NCBI RefSeq assembly: GCF_002008315.2
Contig: NZ_MVDG02000001.1
Location: forward strand, 3,286,001-3,350,000
Source of the DNA: Arthrobacter sp. KBS0703
GTDB lineage: Bacteria; Actinomycetota; Actinomycetes; Actinomycetales; Micrococcaceae
DNA length: 64,000 nucleotides
Direction of reading: 5' to 3'
The notes under the pieces were generated by a model, which ran no database searches, was not told where the DNA came from, and saw only the letters and a program-made list of their open reading frames with translations. Position 1 is the first letter of the stretch. Each line of letters starts with the position of its first letter. Of the stretch, positions 7,989 through 18,175 are shown one piece after another. The translations under genes and the position numbers were made by a program.

Positions 7989-10805
7989 TTAGCCGGTGTT
8001 GCGCAGGCCGGCCGCTACCCCGTTGACCGTGATCAGCATGGCCCGCTGCAGGCGTTCGTCGACCTCGGCGCCGGAGATGGTGCCGTCCTTCGCGCCTTCG
8101 CGCACGCGGCGCAGGAGTTCCACCTGGAGGTAGCTGATGGGGTCGAGGTACTGGTCGCGGATTTCCAGCGAACGCTTCAGCGTGGGCTGCGCATCGAGGA
8201 GCACGTTCTCGCCTGTGAGGTTCTGAATTTCGGCGACGGTGAGCGCGTACTCTTCCCGGATCGCCCGGAACAGGTGGTGCAGCTCCTCCGGAACGAGGGT
8301 GTCCACGTAGTAGCCGGCGATGTCCATATCGGTCTTGGCCAGGGTCATCTCCACGTTGGAGAGCACCGAGCGGAAGAAGTGCCAGCCGTGCATCATCTCC
8401 ACGAGCTGGGCCGAGTTACCGGCTTCACGGGCAGCCCTCAGCCCGGAGCCCACGCCGAACCAGCCGGGCACGATCTGCCGCGACTGGGTCCAGCCGAACA
8501 CCCACGGGATGGCCCGCAGGCCGCCGAGGCCGGCACCGGAGTCCGGGCGCTTGGACGGGCGGGAACCGATGTTCAGCGAACCCAGCTGCTCCACCGGGGT
8601 GGAGGCCAGGAAGTACGCCGGCAGGTCCGGGTGGTCGATCAGGCTGCGGTAACGGGCAAAGGCGGCATCGGAGATGGTCTCCATGACGTGCCCGAACCGC
8701 TCGCGCTGGTCATCGGACGTGCGCGGGGTGCGGTGCAGGGCGGAACCCTGCATGACGGCGGCCAGCGACAACTCCAGGTTCTCGCGGGCCAGTTCCGGCA
8801 GCGAGTACTTGTCCGAGATGACCTCGCCCTGCTCGGTGAACTTGATTTCTCCTTCGAGCACTCCATTCGGCTGGGCCATGATGGCGTCGTACGTGGGCCC
8901 GCCGCCGCGGCCCACGGAGCCGCCGCGGCCGTGGAACAGTCGGACCCGGACGCCGTGCTTGGCCGCGATGTCGCGGAGCTTGCGCTGGGTCTTGTGGATC
9001 TCCCACTGGCTGGTCATTACGCCGGACTCCTTGTTGGAGTCCGAGTAGCCGAGCATGACTTCCTGGACGTCGCCGCGCAGCCGGACCAGCTCGCGGTAGG
9101 AGGGATCGGACAGCAGCTGGTCCACGATCTCCGCGGAGGCACGGAGCTCCTCCACGGTTTCGAGCAGCGGCGCGAAGCCGATCTTCGCGTACGGGGCGTC
9201 GCCGAAGAGGCTGACCAGGCCGGCTTCGCGGGCCAGGACGGCGGCGGCCAGGACGTCGTCGGCGCCGCGGGTCATGGAGATGATGTACGTTTCGATGACG
9301 TCGGGGCCGTACGTGCGCAGGGCGCGGCGGATCTCACGGAAGACGTCGTACGTGCCGTCAGCAACGCCGTCGAGCTTGATCGGGTGGCCGGAGAGCGGAC
9401 GGCGGGACGCCAGTTCCGCGCTCAGCACCTCGAGGCGCTCGTCGCGGGTCAGTTCCGCGTACCGGATGCCCGGGCCGCCCAGGCGGTCCATCAGCTGCCC
9501 GACGGCGTCATGGTGGTGGTCGGCGTGCTCGCGGATGTCCAGCGTGGCCAGGTGCAGGCCGAAGGACGCGATGGCGCGCCGGACGCGGGCCAAGGCACCG
9601 TCTGCGGCGAGGGCCGCCGAGTGGTTGCGCAGCGAAAGTTCCAGCAGCTCAAGCTCCGAGATGAGTTCCTCGGTGGACGTGTAGTCCCGGCCCGGCTGGT
9701 GGGCAGAGCCTGCGGCCACGCGCTTGCCGGTGTTGATGAGTTTGGCCTTGATGCAGGTCAGCTTGAGCCGGTACGGCTCCTGGGCATTGAGCTCCAGGAC
9801 GCGCCGGTCCAGGCCGGGCAGCTTCGCGAGGTCGGCGTCGATCGAGTCGAGCAGCACCTGGTCTGCGCCGGCCAGGGAGGTGGAGTTGGACAGGATGGAG
9901 ATGAGCTCGTCCATCAGGGCGATGCTGAGCCGGACGGCGTGCTGGTTCTGCAGCTGCAGGATCTCGTGCGTGACCGCGGCAGTGACGTTCGGGTTGCCGT
10001 CCCGGTCCCCGCCGATCCACGAGCCGAACTTGATGGGCGCGTTCTGGGCCGGCAGGGTGACGCCGTGCTCGCCCAGCAGTTCGGACAGGTCCGTGAGCAT
10101 CTCCGGAAGGGCGTCGGTGAGAATGCTGCTCAGGTAGTAGATGGCGTTGCGGGCCTCGTCCACCGGGGTGGGCCGGACCTGGCGGAGTTCGTCGGTCTGC
10201 CACATCTGGTCGATGATCTCGGACAGCTGGCGGTCCTGGCGGCGGCGGGCCGAGGTGCCTTCCTCGGTGGGCTCGGCCAGCACGTCGGAGAGCTTGCGGA
10301 TCTTGTCCAGAACGGAGCGGCGCGAGGCCTCGGTGGGGTGCGCGGTGAAGATGGGGCGCACGTCCAGCTCGTTGACCACTTCCTGGAGCACCGCCGGGCC
10401 GGCCTGACCGGCGATGTCCGCCACGGCCTTGGCCAGCCAGCCGTCCTTCTCCTGCCGGGTGCGCAGGCCGCGGACCCGGTGGACCTGTTCGGCGGCGTTG
10501 GCCAGGTGGAAGTAGAAGGCAAAGGCCCGCACCAGGTCGGTTGCCTGCTCAAGCGGCAGGGAGGCGAGCAGCTCGCGGACCTGGGCAACGACGTCGTGCG
10601 CGCTCCACGGGCCCGTGGCGTCCGCTCCGCCGCGGGCGGCTTCCTTCGACTCCTTGGTGAGCAGGCGCACCTGTTCCACCAGTTCGAGGAGCTCCGGGCC
10701 GTGCTGGCGGACCAGCGATTCGCCCAGCAGGGTGGAGACGCGGCGCACGTCGGCGCGGAGTTCGGCGGCGAGATCTGTTTCTGAATTCAATGCAGTGTCA
10801 GCCAT
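7989..10805 (-). CDS. ppc: phosphoenolpyruvate carboxylase
   Basis: A 938-residue enzyme that carboxylates PEP with bicarbonate to oxaloacetate, feeding the TCA cycle. All landmarks are present: [17 protein letters not shown] with the catalytic His, [11 protein letters not shown], the second catalytic region [43 protein letters not shown], and a C-terminus [15 protein letters not shown] with the conserved Gly end. I chose ATG 10805 (MADTALNSE); a GTG at 10844 would add 13 uncharacteristic residues. With aceA/aceB and poxB elsewhere in the window it forms part of the C2-C4 anaplerotic network. The full-length open frame on the opposite strand is a codon-bias shadow. Confidence 0.96.
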   Translation of the reverse strand: MADTALNSETDLAAELRADVRRVSTLLGESLVRQHGPELLELVEQVRLLTKESKEAARGGADATGPWSAHDVVAQVRELLASLPLEQATDLVRAFAFYFHLANAAEQVHRVRGLRTRQEKDGWLAKAVADIAGQAGPAVLQEVVNELDVRPIFTAHPTEASRRSVLDKIRKLSDVLAEPTEEGTSARRRQDRQLSEIIDQMWQTDELRQVRPTPVDEARNAIYYLSSILTDALPEMLTDLSELLGEHGVTLPAQNAPIKFGSWIGGDRDGNPNVTAAVTHEILQLQNQHAVRLSIALMDELISILSNSTSLAGADQVLLDSIDADLAKLPGLDRRVLELNAQEPYRLKLTCIKAKLINTGKRVAAGSAHQPGRDYTSTEELISELELLELSLRNHSAALAADGALARVRRAIASFGLHLATLDIREHADHHHDAVGQLMDRLGGPGIRYAELTRDERLEVLSAELASRRPLSGHPIKLDGVADGTYDVFREIRRALRTYGPDVIETYIISMTRGADDVLAAAVLAREAGLVSLFGDAPYAKIGFAPLLETVEELRASAEIVDQLLSDPSYRELVRLRGDVQEVMLGYSDSNKESGVMTSQWEIHKTQRKLRDIAAKHGVRVRLFHGRGGSVGRGGGPTYDAIMAQPNGVLEGEIKFTEQGEVISDKYSLPELARENLELSLAAVMQGSALHRTPRTSDDQRERFGHVMETISDAAFARYRSLIDHPDLPAYFLASTPVEQLGSLNIGSRPSKRPDSGAGLGGLRAIPWVFGWTQSRQIVPGWFGVGSGLRAAREAGNSAQLVEMMHGWHFFRSVLSNVEMTLAKTDMDIAGYYVDTLVPEELHHLFRAIREEYALTVAEIQNLTGENVLLDAQPTLKRSLEIRDQYLDPISYLQVELLRRVREGAKDGTISGAEVDERLQRAMLITVNGVAAGLRNTG

Positions 10806-11130
10806 GGAAACTATCTTTCGAGGGTTCGGACTTGGCTCGTACACTGCGCTGGATACTGTGAGCCGGGTTACTTGTTCCTATGGGATGTTACCCGCAGCCG
10901 GCGGGACGCCGGGAATATGTCTCAGATGCTGTCCTGCCCTTGAACTCCGCCGGCCGGGCGCGGTAAGGGCCTGCGGGCAACATCATCGGGCGCGGGTAAA
11001 TGCCCAATTCCAAGGCTACGCCGGCCGCCCGCGGCCAGGCAGCCCAAGGGGGCGGCGGCTGCGGAATGAAGTCCCGCCGTGGCGGGTTGACGCCTAAGCT
11101 GGCCAGAATGACACCCACCTTGGAGGAACC
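10806..11130. other. 325-bp intergenic region between divergent ppc and the DUF1684 gene
   Basis: No coding signal that I can support. It must hold the divergent promoters of ppc and the DUF1684 gene, but I cannot place convincing hexamers. The only clear element is a strong ribosome site TTGGAGGAACC immediately before 11131. Confidence 0.5.
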
Positions 11131-11955
11131 ATGAGCACCGCACCGGACGCCCAGCTGGAACGCTGGCGCCGCTTCCGCAGCAGCCGCAACACCGCCCTCG
11201 CCGCGGACTACGGCTGGCTGACGCTGACATCGTTCCAGTGGCTGGAAAGCAAGCCGTCCGCCGTCGACCTCGCCCCCGGCCTGTGGTCAACGGACGGCAC
11301 GACGGCGGCGCTCACCGCCGCGGCCTCGGACGGGCTCACGCTGGTGGAAACGGGGGAGCCCGTGGACGGCACCATCACTGCGCAGCTCGCGGACGAGGAG
11401 TCCCTGATGTGGGTGCAGTTCGGCGGCGGGGACGGCAAACAGGTGGTGGTGGAGCTGGCCATGCGGGCCGACAAGTACGCCATCCGCACCCGTGATTCGA
11501 CGTCGCCGGTGTTCACCGGGTTCGACGGCGTGCCCACCTTTGATTACCGCCCGGACCTGGTGCTTGAGGCACGGTATGAGGCGTTTCCCAAGCCCGAGGA
11601 CGTTCCGATCGCCACCGCGAACCCGCTGGTGGACGGCGTGCACCGGAGCGTCGGCGAGCTGGTGTTCCGGTTGCCCGGGAAGGACCACGAGTACCGGCTC
11701 CATGCCGAAGAGGAGAAGCTCGGCGCCCTGACCGTGACATTCCACGACGAAACCAACGGCGACACCACGGACGAGTGGCGGAAGGTCTCCACCACCCGGC
11801 CCAGGCCCGACGGAACCGTCATCCTGGACTTCAACCGGGCCATCAACTACCCCAGCGCCTTCACGCCCTACGGCACGTGCCCCATGCCGGTGAAGAACAA
11901 CAGCCTGGACTTCCGCGTCGAAGCAGGCGAAAAGCAGCCCGCTCTCGGTGACTGA
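11131..11955 (+). CDS. DUF1684 domain protein
   Basis: A 274-residue cytosolic protein. The N-terminus ERWRRFRSSRNTAL followed by YGWLTLTSFQWLE and the C-terminal block LDFNRAINYPSAFTPYGTCPMPVKNN are the family hallmarks of DUF1684, a beta-rich fold of unknown activity common in actinobacteria. The ATG is preceded by TTGGAGGAACC, an unusually good ribosome site. Transcribed alone and convergent with the acyl-CoA dehydrogenase operon 20 bp away. No catalytic residues can be named with confidence. Confidence 0.85.
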   Translation: MSTAPDAQLERWRRFRSSRNTALAADYGWLTLTSFQWLESKPSAVDLAPGLWSTDGTTAALTAAASDGLTLVETGEPVDGTITAQLADEESLMWVQFGGGDGKQVVVELAMRADKYAIRTRDSTSPVFTGFDGVPTFDYRPDLVLEARYEAFPKPEDVPIATANPLVDGVHRSVGELVFRLPGKDHEYRLHAEEEKLGALTVTFHDETNGDTTDEWRKVSTTRPRPDGTVILDFNRAINYPSAFTPYGTCPMPVKNNSLDFRVEAGEKQPALGD

Positions 11956-11975
11956 GCGCGAACGGACATGACGGC

Positions 11976-13178
11976 TCAGACGATCGCGGACACCCCGGTG
12001 ACGGCGCGGCCCACGATGAGGGTGTTGATCTCGTAGGAGCCCTCGTACGTGTAGATGGCCTCGGCGTCGGCAAAGATCTTGGCCATCCGGTAGTCCGTGA
12101 CGATCCCGTTGCCGCCCAGCAGGGATCGGCCCATCGCCACGGTTTCGCGCATCCGAGCCGAGGTGTAGGACTTGGCCAGGGCCACCTGCGCCATGTCGGC
12201 CGCGCCGCGGTCCTGCAGCTGCGCGATCCGCGCCATCATGCCCATGCTCGCCACGGCGTTCCCGAGCATGGTGACCAGCTGCTGCTGGATGAGCTGGAAC
12301 TTCGCCAGCGGACGGCCAAACTGCTGGCGCTCGACGGCGTACCGCCGGGCGACGTCGAACGCCGCCAGCTGCTGCCCCACCGCCTGCCATGCCACCATGA
12401 TCCGTGACCCGCGGAGCAGGGCGTTGGTGTCCTCGAAGCCGTTGATCCCGGCAAACCGGTCGGCCTCTCGGACGCGGACGTCCTCGAACACAATGTCCGC
12501 GTTCTGCACCGTGCGCAGCGCAATTTTGTTCTCGATCCGGCTCCGGCTCACTCCCGGCAGGCGGGCATCGACGATGAAGCCGCGGATGGCGCCGTCGGCC
12601 TCGTCCCTGGCCCACACCAGCATGTAGTCGCAGAACGTCCCGTTGCCGATCCAGCGCTTGGCGCCGTTGAGCACCCAGCAGTCGCCGCCGTCGGCAGCCC
12701 CGGCCGGGGCCGACACCCGGCGCGCCCGGGTTTCCATGCCGCCGGCGACGTCCGAGCCGTGCTCCGGTTCAGTAAGGGCGAAAGCCCCGGTGGTCCGCAG
12801 GTTTGAAGCGTCGTCCAGCAGCCGGTTCCGCTGTCTCTTATACACATCTAGATGTGTATAAGAGACAGGATCATGATGGACCAGGAAGAACGTGGCGATC
12901 GAGGTGTCCACGCGCGTCATTTCCGCGATCACCAGCCCGGCAAACAGATGGCTGTAGCCGCGCTGTGCCGGCGTGCTCAGCTCCAGGGCTGCGAGCTTCG
13001 GCAGGATGTGCGCGGGGAACTCGGCCTTGTTCCACCACTCCCCCGCGTACGGTGCGATCTCGGCGGCCAGGAATTTTCGCAGCTCCTGGAGTTTCCGCTG
13101 TTCGGCGGCGCTGAGCATTGACTCGTAGTCGAAGAAGTCGGCGGTGGGCAGCGCCTCCACGCCGGTGGCCTGCGTCAT
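11976..13178 (-). CDS. acyl-CoA dehydrogenase, interrupted by an adapter join
   Basis: FAD-dependent acyl-CoA dehydrogenase of about 400 residues, close to the glutaryl/short-chain branch. N-terminal helical domain ([20 protein letters not shown]), then [15 protein letters not shown] of the flavin/substrate beta domain, [16 protein letters not shown], and the C-terminal helical domain with [34 protein letters not shown] and [25 protein letters not shown] places Glu where the family has its catalytic base. Between HHD and RNRLLDD the adapter (12831-12868) replaces a family-conserved stretch of roughly a dozen codons while keeping the frame open. Its ATG overlaps the SDR stop, so the pair is one operon for acyl-CoA or branched-chain/dicarboxylate oxidation. 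Confidence 0.88.
   Translation of the reverse strand: MTQATGVEALPTADFFDYESMLSAAEQRKLQELRKFLAAEIAPYAGEWWNKAEFPAHILPKLAALELSTPAQRGYSHLFAGLVIAEMTRVDTSIATFFLVHHDPVSYTHLDVYKRQRNRLLDDASNLRTTGAFALTEPEHGSDVAGGMETRARRVSAPAGAADGGDCWVLNGAKRWIGNGTFCDYMLVWARDEADGAIRGFIVDARLPGVSRSRIENKIALRTVQNADIVFEDVRVREADRFAGINGFEDTNALLRGSRIMVAWQAVGQQLAAFDVARRYAVERQQFGRPLAKFQLIQQQLVTMLGNAVASMGMMARIAQLQDRGAADMAQVALAKSYTSARMRETVAMGRSLLGGNGIVTDYRMAKIFADAEAIYTYEGSYEINTLIVGRAVTGVSAIV
12831..12868. other. Tn5 mosaic-end adapter junction (assembly artefact) 2
   Basis: The same 38-bp palindrome of two head-to-head 19-bp mosaic ends, inside the acyl-CoA dehydrogenase gene. It translates in the gene's frame to [12 protein letters not shown], a peptide with no place in this enzyme family. 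Confidence 0.97.
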
Positions 13179-13969
13179 TTCGGGCCCATCCGGATGGCGC
13201 CGTCGAGCCGGATGGTTTCGCCGTTGAGCATGGCGTTGTCCACGACGTGCGCGGCGAGGTTGGCGTACTCGGCCGGCCGGCCCAGGCGGGACGGATGCGG
13301 CACCTGCTTCCCCAACGAATCCTGGGCTTCCTGCGGCAGGCCGGCCATCATGGGCGTCTCGAAGATGCCCGGCGCGATGGTCACCACCCGGATCAGCGAG
13401 CGGGCCAGTTCGCGGGCCAGCGGCAGCGTCATGGCCGCCACCGCACCCTTCGACGCGGCATAGGCCGGCTGGCCGATCTGGCCGTCGAACGCGGCGACGG
13501 AGGCCGTGTTGATGATGACGCCCCGTTCCTCCCCGCCCAGTTCCGTGACGGCGGGTTCCGTTGCGGCCATCGCCGCGGCGGCCAGCCGGATGACGTTGAA
13601 GGTGCCCACCAGGTTGATCTGGATGACGCGGTTGAAGGTTTCCAGCGGCAGGACGCCGTCGCGCCCCAGGACCTTCCCGGGCGTGGCCACGCCGGCGCAG
13701 TTCACCACGATCCGCAGCGGACCCAGTTCTGCCGCGGCGTCGACGGCGGCCTGCACCTGTTCCTCGTTGGTCACGTCAGCGGGAACAAAGACGGCAGTGT
13801 TTCCGGCGGCCGCGCCGGCGTTCAGTTCGTCGGCGTACGCGGCGCCGGCCGAGGACCCCAGGTCCGCGAGGACGACGGACGCACCGGCGTCGAACAGCCT
13901 CCGGGCCGTGGCAGCGCCCAGGCCGGACGCCCCGCCCGTGATCAGCGCGACGGAACCCTTGATGTCCAT
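13175..13969 (-). CDS. short-chain dehydrogenase, 3-hydroxyacyl-CoA dehydrogenase type 2-like
   Basis: A 264-residue classical SDR. The Rossmann motif TGGASGLG (residues 11-18), NCAG near residue 90, the catalytic Ser in INTASVAAF and YAASK near residue 169 are all seen, followed by PGIFETPMM and the C-terminal [11 protein letters not shown]. This pattern is that of HSD17B10-like enzymes that oxidise 3-hydroxyacyl-CoA with NAD+. The ATG has a strong AAGGAGGATGT ribosome site and the stop overlaps the ATG of the acyl-CoA dehydrogenase, consistent with two steps of one beta-oxidation-type pathway. Confidence 0.9.
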   Translation of the reverse strand: MDIKGSVALITGGASGLGAATARRLFDAGASVVLADLGSSAGAAYADELNAGAAAGNTAVFVPADVTNEEQVQAAVDAAAELGPLRIVVNCAGVATPGKVLGRDGVLPLETFNRVIQINLVGTFNVIRLAAAAMAATEPAVTELGGEERGVIINTASVAAFDGQIGQPAYAASKGAVAAMTLPLARELARSLIRVVTIAPGIFETPMMAGLPQEAQDSLGKQVPHPSRLGRPAEYANLAAHVVDNAMLNGETIRLDGAIRMGPK

Positions 13970-14009
13970 ACATCCTCCTTGATGTGGAACCGGCCACCGG
14001 CCGCGAACA

Positions 14010-14031
14010 TTAGTTAGTGAATGTTAACTGA
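14010..14031. promoter_or_regulatory. candidate operator upstream of the SDR/acyl-CoA dehydrogenase operon
   Basis: An AT-rich imperfect palindrome, TTAGTTA (14010-14016) facing TAACTGA (14025-14031), 41 bp before the SDR start in an otherwise GC-rich gap shared with the divergent GH76 gene. Such sites usually bind TetR-family acyl-CoA regulators in actinobacteria. No cognate regulator is adjacent, so this is a guess from symmetry and position. Confidence 0.35.
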
Positions 14032-14090
14032 AAGCCCGCCCGGGTGCACACCCTGGCCCCGCGGTTGCCGCCATTCGCTAGGCTGGCCAC

Positions 14091-15389
14091 ATGATGCAGC
14101 CCGACGCGGAGTCCACCGGCCCGGCGGCGGCACACCAGGAACAGCGTGAACCTGACTCCGCCGCCCCGGAGTGGGCAGAGCGCGCCAACGCGGCCGCCCG
14201 CTCGGTCAGCAGGCTGTTCGGCCAGCGCCTGTTCTTCCTGCCCGGGACCCACATCGCCGCCATCCTCCGGCCCTCCGGCCGCCTCAAAAACCTCGCCCGC
14301 CCCTGGCACTACTGGTGGCAGGCGCACTACCTGGACTGCCTCGTGGACACCGGCCGCCGTGAACTCGGGACCACGGGGCAGCCGCCGGCAAAGTTCGACG
14401 GCGAACGCCGCCCCAGCGCGGGCCGGCTCGCTTCGCGGCTTGTCACGGGGATCCGGCTGCGCAACTTCCTGTCGTACGTCAACAGCTACTACGACGACAT
14501 GGCCTGGCTGGCACTGGCCACCCTTCGGCTGGAGCAGCTGGCGGCGGAGAGCCGCAGGCCGGGCCGCCGGCGCCACGGCCGCATCCGGAAGAGCCTGACA
14601 CTGCAGTTCGATTCGGCCTCGACGGACGACCTTGGCGGCGGAACATTCTGGAGCACAAAGAGGGACTTCAAGAACACCCCGGCCACGGCACCGGTGGCGC
14701 TGTACTACGCACGGACCGGCAACCCGGCCAGGGCACAGGCGCTGCTGGACTGGCTCGACGCCAAGCTTTTCGACCCCGTCCGCGGCCTCTACCAGGACGG
14801 CCTCCGGATCAACGCGGCGGGCGAGGCCTTCCTGGTGGACACCATTTACACCTACAACCAGGGCCCGGTCCTCGGCGCCCTGCTGGAACTCGGCGGCACC
14901 GCCAACCTGGCGCGGGCGGCGGAAGTGGTGGAAGCCGTGGCACGGCACCTCACCCTCCCCGGATCCGGCGCAACGGACCCCGGCACCTCCGGCACCTCCG
15001 GCGCCGCCGTCCTCCGCTGTGACGGAATGGGCGACGGCGGCCTGTTCACGGGGATTCTGACGCGGTACCTGGCGCTCGCCGCCCGCGACGGACGCCTGCC
15101 GGAGGCGACCCGCGCTACCGCCGCGCGCCTGGTCACGGACACTGCCGAGGCGTTCTGGGCCGGCCGGCGGACCGTTTCCGCCGGCGAGGCACTGGCGAAA
15201 CGCGGCAGCGCGGACCTTCTGGTCTTCTCGTCCGAGCCGGCACTGCCCGCAAGGGACGCTTATCCGCCGGGCACCGCCGTCGAGCTTTCCACCCAGCTCC
15301 AGGCATGGATGACGCTCGAAGCGGCGGCGGCCATCGCCGCCGCCCGCACTAGCCTCGGGAACCAATTACGGCACGCAATAGTTACGTAA
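14091..15389 (+). CDS. GH76-family glycoside hydrolase (alpha-1,6-mannanase-like), cytosolic
   Basis: A 432-residue (alpha/alpha)6-type protein. YVNSYYDDMAWLALATLRL near residue 135 carries the paired aspartates that serve as catalytic residues in GH76 endo-alpha-1,6-mannanases. Other helical hairpins: GGGTFWSTKRDFKNTPATAPVAL, LYQDGLRINAAGEAFLVDT, YTYNQGPVLGALLEL and GDGGLFTGILTRYLALAA, as in the family. There is no signal peptide, so it is likely intracellular, perhaps acting on imported manno-oligosaccharides or cell-envelope mannan turnover. It has a solo position between a divergent SDR and the iron importer. The exact linkage specificity is not readable. Confidence 0.8.
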   Translation: MMQPDAESTGPAAAHQEQREPDSAAPEWAERANAAARSVSRLFGQRLFFLPGTHIAAILRPSGRLKNLARPWHYWWQAHYLDCLVDTGRRELGTTGQPPAKFDGERRPSAGRLASRLVTGIRLRNFLSYVNSYYDDMAWLALATLRLEQLAAESRRPGRRRHGRIRKSLTLQFDSASTDDLGGGTFWSTKRDFKNTPATAPVALYYARTGNPARAQALLDWLDAKLFDPVRGLYQDGLRINAAGEAFLVDTIYTYNQGPVLGALLELGGTANLARAAEVVEAVARHLTLPGSGATDPGTSGTSGAAVLRCDGMGDGGLFTGILTRYLALAARDGRLPEATRATAARLVTDTAEAFWAGRRTVSAGEALAKRGSADLLVFSSEPALPARDAYPPGTAVELSTQLQAWMTLEAAAAIAAARTSLGNQLRHAIVT

Positions 15390-15432
15390 TTGATGTGATC
15401 CTCGTCACTTAAGGCCTCCGCGGCTTGGATGC

Positions 15433-15451
15433 TTAGGTTTGGCTAACCTAC
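15433..15451. promoter_or_regulatory. DtxR/IdeR iron box upstream of the ferric importer
   Basis: TTAGGTTTGGCTAACCTAC matches the 19-bp actinobacterial DtxR/IdeR consensus (TTAGGTTAGSCTAACCTWA) at all but three positions. It lies about 80 bp before the binding-protein start. A second, weaker half-symmetric copy on the minus strand (15459-15477, TTAGGTGAAGCTCACTTCG) follows 7 bp later, so two dimers may bind. Iron-loaded repressor is expected to shut the operon. Confidence 0.82.
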
Positions 15452-15531
15452 AGTTTTCGAAGTGAGCTTCACCTAACTTCCCCAGCTCACCCGGACCCCG
15501 GTCCACCAGACTTTTGCAGAAAGAAGCCCCG

Positions 15532-16578
15532 ATGAAGATCCGCAACAATGCGCTGGCCGGCATCGCACTCGCAGCCACCGCAGCCCTCGGACTGTCGGCC
15601 TGCGGCGGCTCCCCCGCCCCCGCCGGCTCCGGCACCGCAGCAGCTGCCAACGGCGAGATCACGGTCTACAACGCCCAGCACGAAAGCCTCACCCAGGAAT
15701 GGGTGGACGAGTTCACCAAGGAAACCGGCGTCAAGGTCACCCTGCGCCAGGGCGACGACACCGAGATGTCCAACCAGATCGTCCAGGAAGGCCAGGCCTC
15801 GCCGGCGGACGTTTTCCTCACGGAGAACTCCCCCGCCATGGCCCAGGTGGAGAACGCCGGGCTGTTCGCTGACGTGGACAAGGACACTGTCGCCCAGGTT
15901 CCCGAAGCGTTCCGCCCGAGCACCAACAAGTGGACCGGCATCGCCGCCCGCTCCACCGTCCTGGTCTATGACAAGACCAAGCTCACCGAAGACAAGCTGC
16001 CCAAGTCCATGCTGGACCTGGCCAAGCCGGAGTGGAAGGGCAAGTGGGCCGCTTCACCGTCCGGCGCCGACTTCCAGGCCATCGTTGCCGCCCTGGTCGA
16101 GCTCAAGGGCGAGGCTGCCGCCGAAGAGTGGCTCAAGGGCATGAAGGACAACGCCAAGGTCTACAAGGGCAACAGCACCGCCATGAAGGCCGTCAACGCC
16201 GGCGAGGTGGAATCCGCGCTGATCTACCACTACTACTACTACGGCGACCAGGCCAAGACCGGTGAGAACTCGAAGAACGTCTCGCCGTACTACTTCAAGA
16301 ACCAGGACCCGGGCGCTTTCCTCTCCGTCTCCGGCGGCGGTGTGCTGAAATCCTCGAAGAACGCCGAGAAGGCCCAGGCCTTCCTGAAGTTCATCACGGG
16401 CAAGAAGGGCCAGGAGATCCTGCAGAAGGGCACGTCCTTCGAGTACGCGATCGCTTCGGACGTCCCGGCCAACGAGAAGCTGGTCCCCATCAAGGACCTC
16501 CAGGCCCCCACCGTGGACCCGGCCAAGCTCAACTCCCAGAAGGTCACCGAACAGATGACCAAGGCAGGACTGCTGTAA
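15532..16578 (+). CDS. fbpA: ferric-iron ABC transporter substrate-binding lipoprotein (FbpA-like)
   Basis: A 348-residue lipoprotein with lipobox LSAC (Cys24) and the periplasmic-binding fold ITVYNAQHESLTQEWVDEF at the mature start. The run of tyrosines ALIYHYYYYGDQ sits where FbpA-type proteins coordinate Fe3+ with paired Tyr residues. The C-terminus includes KNAEKAQAFLKFITGKKGQE and a typical final helix. I prefer ATG 15532 to the upstream TTG 15514 because it gives a compact signal peptide. First gene of a three-gene importer under the DtxR-like box. Confidence 0.92.
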   Translation: MKIRNNALAGIALAATAALGLSACGGSPAPAGSGTAAAANGEITVYNAQHESLTQEWVDEFTKETGVKVTLRQGDDTEMSNQIVQEGQASPADVFLTENSPAMAQVENAGLFADVDKDTVAQVPEAFRPSTNKWTGIAARSTVLVYDKTKLTEDKLPKSMLDLAKPEWKGKWAASPSGADFQAIVAALVELKGEAAAEEWLKGMKDNAKVYKGNSTAMKAVNAGEVESALIYHYYYYGDQAKTGENSKNVSPYYFKNQDPGAFLSVSGGGVLKSSKNAEKAQAFLKFITGKKGQEILQKGTSFEYAIASDVPANEKLVPIKDLQAPTVDPAKLNSQKVTEQMTKAGLL

Positions 16579-16582
16579 TTCC

Positions 16583-18175
16583 GTGATCACCGATCCATCG
16601 GCGCCGGAGATTTCCGGAAGCACGACGACGGCGGGCCGGGGTAAACGCCCCCGCCCGCCTTTCGGCGTTTCCGCCGTAGCTGTCCTCGCAGTGCTGATCG
16701 CGCTGTTTTCCCTCGTCCCGCTGGGGTACGTCGCCTTCATGACGGCCGCAACCGGCTGGGACACGGCGGCGGCGCTGATCTTCCGGCCGCGCGTCGGGGA
16801 GCTGCTGCTGAACACGGTCCTGCTGATCACCATCACCGTGCCGCTGTGCCTGGTCCTTGGTGTGGGCGGCGCCTGGCTCGTAGAGCGGACCACGCTCCGC
16901 GGCCACAAGATCTGGGCGGTGCTCCTCGCGGCCCCGCTGGCCATTCCTGCCTTCGTGAACAGCTATGCGTGGGTGTCCGCCGTGCCGTCGCTCGAGGGCC
17001 TGTCCTCCGGCGTGCTGATCGCCACCCTGTCCTACTTCCCGCTCGTCTACATCCCGGCCGCAGCGACCCTCAGCCGGCTTGATCCCGCGGTGGAACAGTC
17101 CGCGGCGTCGCTGGGGCTCGGCGCCTGGCGGTCCTTCTTCCGCGTGGTCCTGCCGCAGCTGCGGATCGCCATGACCGGCGGCGCCCTCCTGGTGTCGCTG
17201 CACCTTCTCGCCGAGTACGGCGCCTTCGCCATGATCCGGTTCGACACGTTCACCACGGCGATCATGGTGCAGTACCGCTCCACGTTCAACGGCACGGCCG
17301 GAAACATGCTGGCCAGCGTGCTCGTGTTCTTCTGCCTCATCCTGCTGCTGGCCGAGGTCCGGAGCCGGGGCAACGCGCGGTACGCGAGGGTGGGCTCGGG
17401 CGCCCAGGCCAAGGCGCTCAGGCTTCCGCTGCACGCCTACCAGCTCCCGGCCCAGCTCTTCCTGCTCGCGCTCACCGCCTTGGCGTTCGGGCTGCCGCTG
17501 GTCTTCGTCCTCCGCTGGATTGTCGCGGGCGGCGCGGACATCTGGACCGCCGACGAATTCGTCCCCGCCCTCGTGCAGACCCTCGGCTACGGCCTGGCCG
17601 GCGCCGTCGTCACCACCGTCGTCGCGTTCCCCATGGCGTATCTTGCCGTGCGGCACGCCGGCTGGTTCAGCAAGGCACTGGAGCTGTCCAACTACGTCAC
17701 GAGTTCCATGCCCGGCATCGTGGTGGGCCTGGCCTTCGTCACCGTCAGCATCCGGCTGGTCCCCGGCGTGTACCAGACGTCAGGCGTCCTGATCGCGGCC
17801 TACGTGCTCCTGTTCCTGCCCCGGGCACTGGTGAACATCCGGGCCGGGCTGGCGCAGGCACCGAAGGAGCTGGACGAGGCGGCGCAGGTCCTGGGCAGCC
17901 CGCCGCTGCTGTCCTTCCTCCGCGTGACGCTCCGGCTGACCGCCCCGGCGGCGGCGGGCGGCGCGGCGCTGGTCTTCCTGGCCATCGCCAACGAGCTCAC
18001 CGCAACGCTGCTTCTCTCCCCCAACGGCACGAGGACGCTCGCCACGGAATTTTGGAGCAAGAGCAGCGAAATCGACTACGCCGGCGCCGCTCCCTATGCC
18101 CTGCTGATGATCGTGATCTCGGCACCCATGACCTATTTGCTCTTCCAGCAGTCCAAGAAAGTAGCGGGACAGTGA
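16583..18175 (+). CDS. fbpB: ferric-iron ABC transporter permease, fused two-domain FbpB type
   Basis: A 530-residue inner-membrane protein with two homologous halves of about six helices each, as in FbpB/SfuB. Each half shows the EAA-type cytoplasmic loop: EQSAASLGLGAWRSFFRVVLPQL near residue 175 and LDEAAQVLGSPPLLSFLRVTLRL near residue 430. It begins with GTG 16583, four bases after the fbpA stop, and ends in a GTGA overlap with the ATPase, so translation is coupled. It moves Fe3+ delivered by the lipoprotein through the membrane. Confidence 0.92.
   Translation: MITDPSAPEISGSTTTAGRGKRPRPPFGVSAVAVLAVLIALFSLVPLGYVAFMTAATGWDTAAALIFRPRVGELLLNTVLLITITVPLCLVLGVGGAWLVERTTLRGHKIWAVLLAAPLAIPAFVNSYAWVSAVPSLEGLSSGVLIATLSYFPLVYIPAAATLSRLDPAVEQSAASLGLGAWRSFFRVVLPQLRIAMTGGALLVSLHLLAEYGAFAMIRFDTFTTAIMVQYRSTFNGTAGNMLASVLVFFCLILLLAEVRSRGNARYARVGSGAQAKALRLPLHAYQLPAQLFLLALTALAFGLPLVFVLRWIVAGGADIWTADEFVPALVQTLGYGLAGAVVTTVVAFPMAYLAVRHAGWFSKALELSNYVTSSMPGIVVGLAFVTVSIRLVPGVYQTSGVLIAAYVLLFLPRALVNIRAGLAQAPKELDEAAQVLGSPPLLSFLRVTLRLTAPAAAGGAALVFLAIANELTATLLLSPNGTRTLATEFWSKSSEIDYAGAAPYALLMIVISAPMTYLLFQQSKKVAGQ

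Noticed and set aside
7890-10784. A 964-residue open frame opposite ppc
   Set aside because: Antisense shadow caused by GC-rich codon bias; composition is His/Val/Gln-rich and no domain is visible, while ppc on the other strand is unmistakable.
12547-12861. Short peptides beginning MCIRDR or ending [14 protein letters not shown] as small genes
   Set aside because: They are translations of the adapter palindrome in its different frames.
16544-17656. A 370-residue open frame opposite the iron permease
   Set aside because: Charged, repetitive composition typical of antisense to membrane-protein genes; no supporting start signal.
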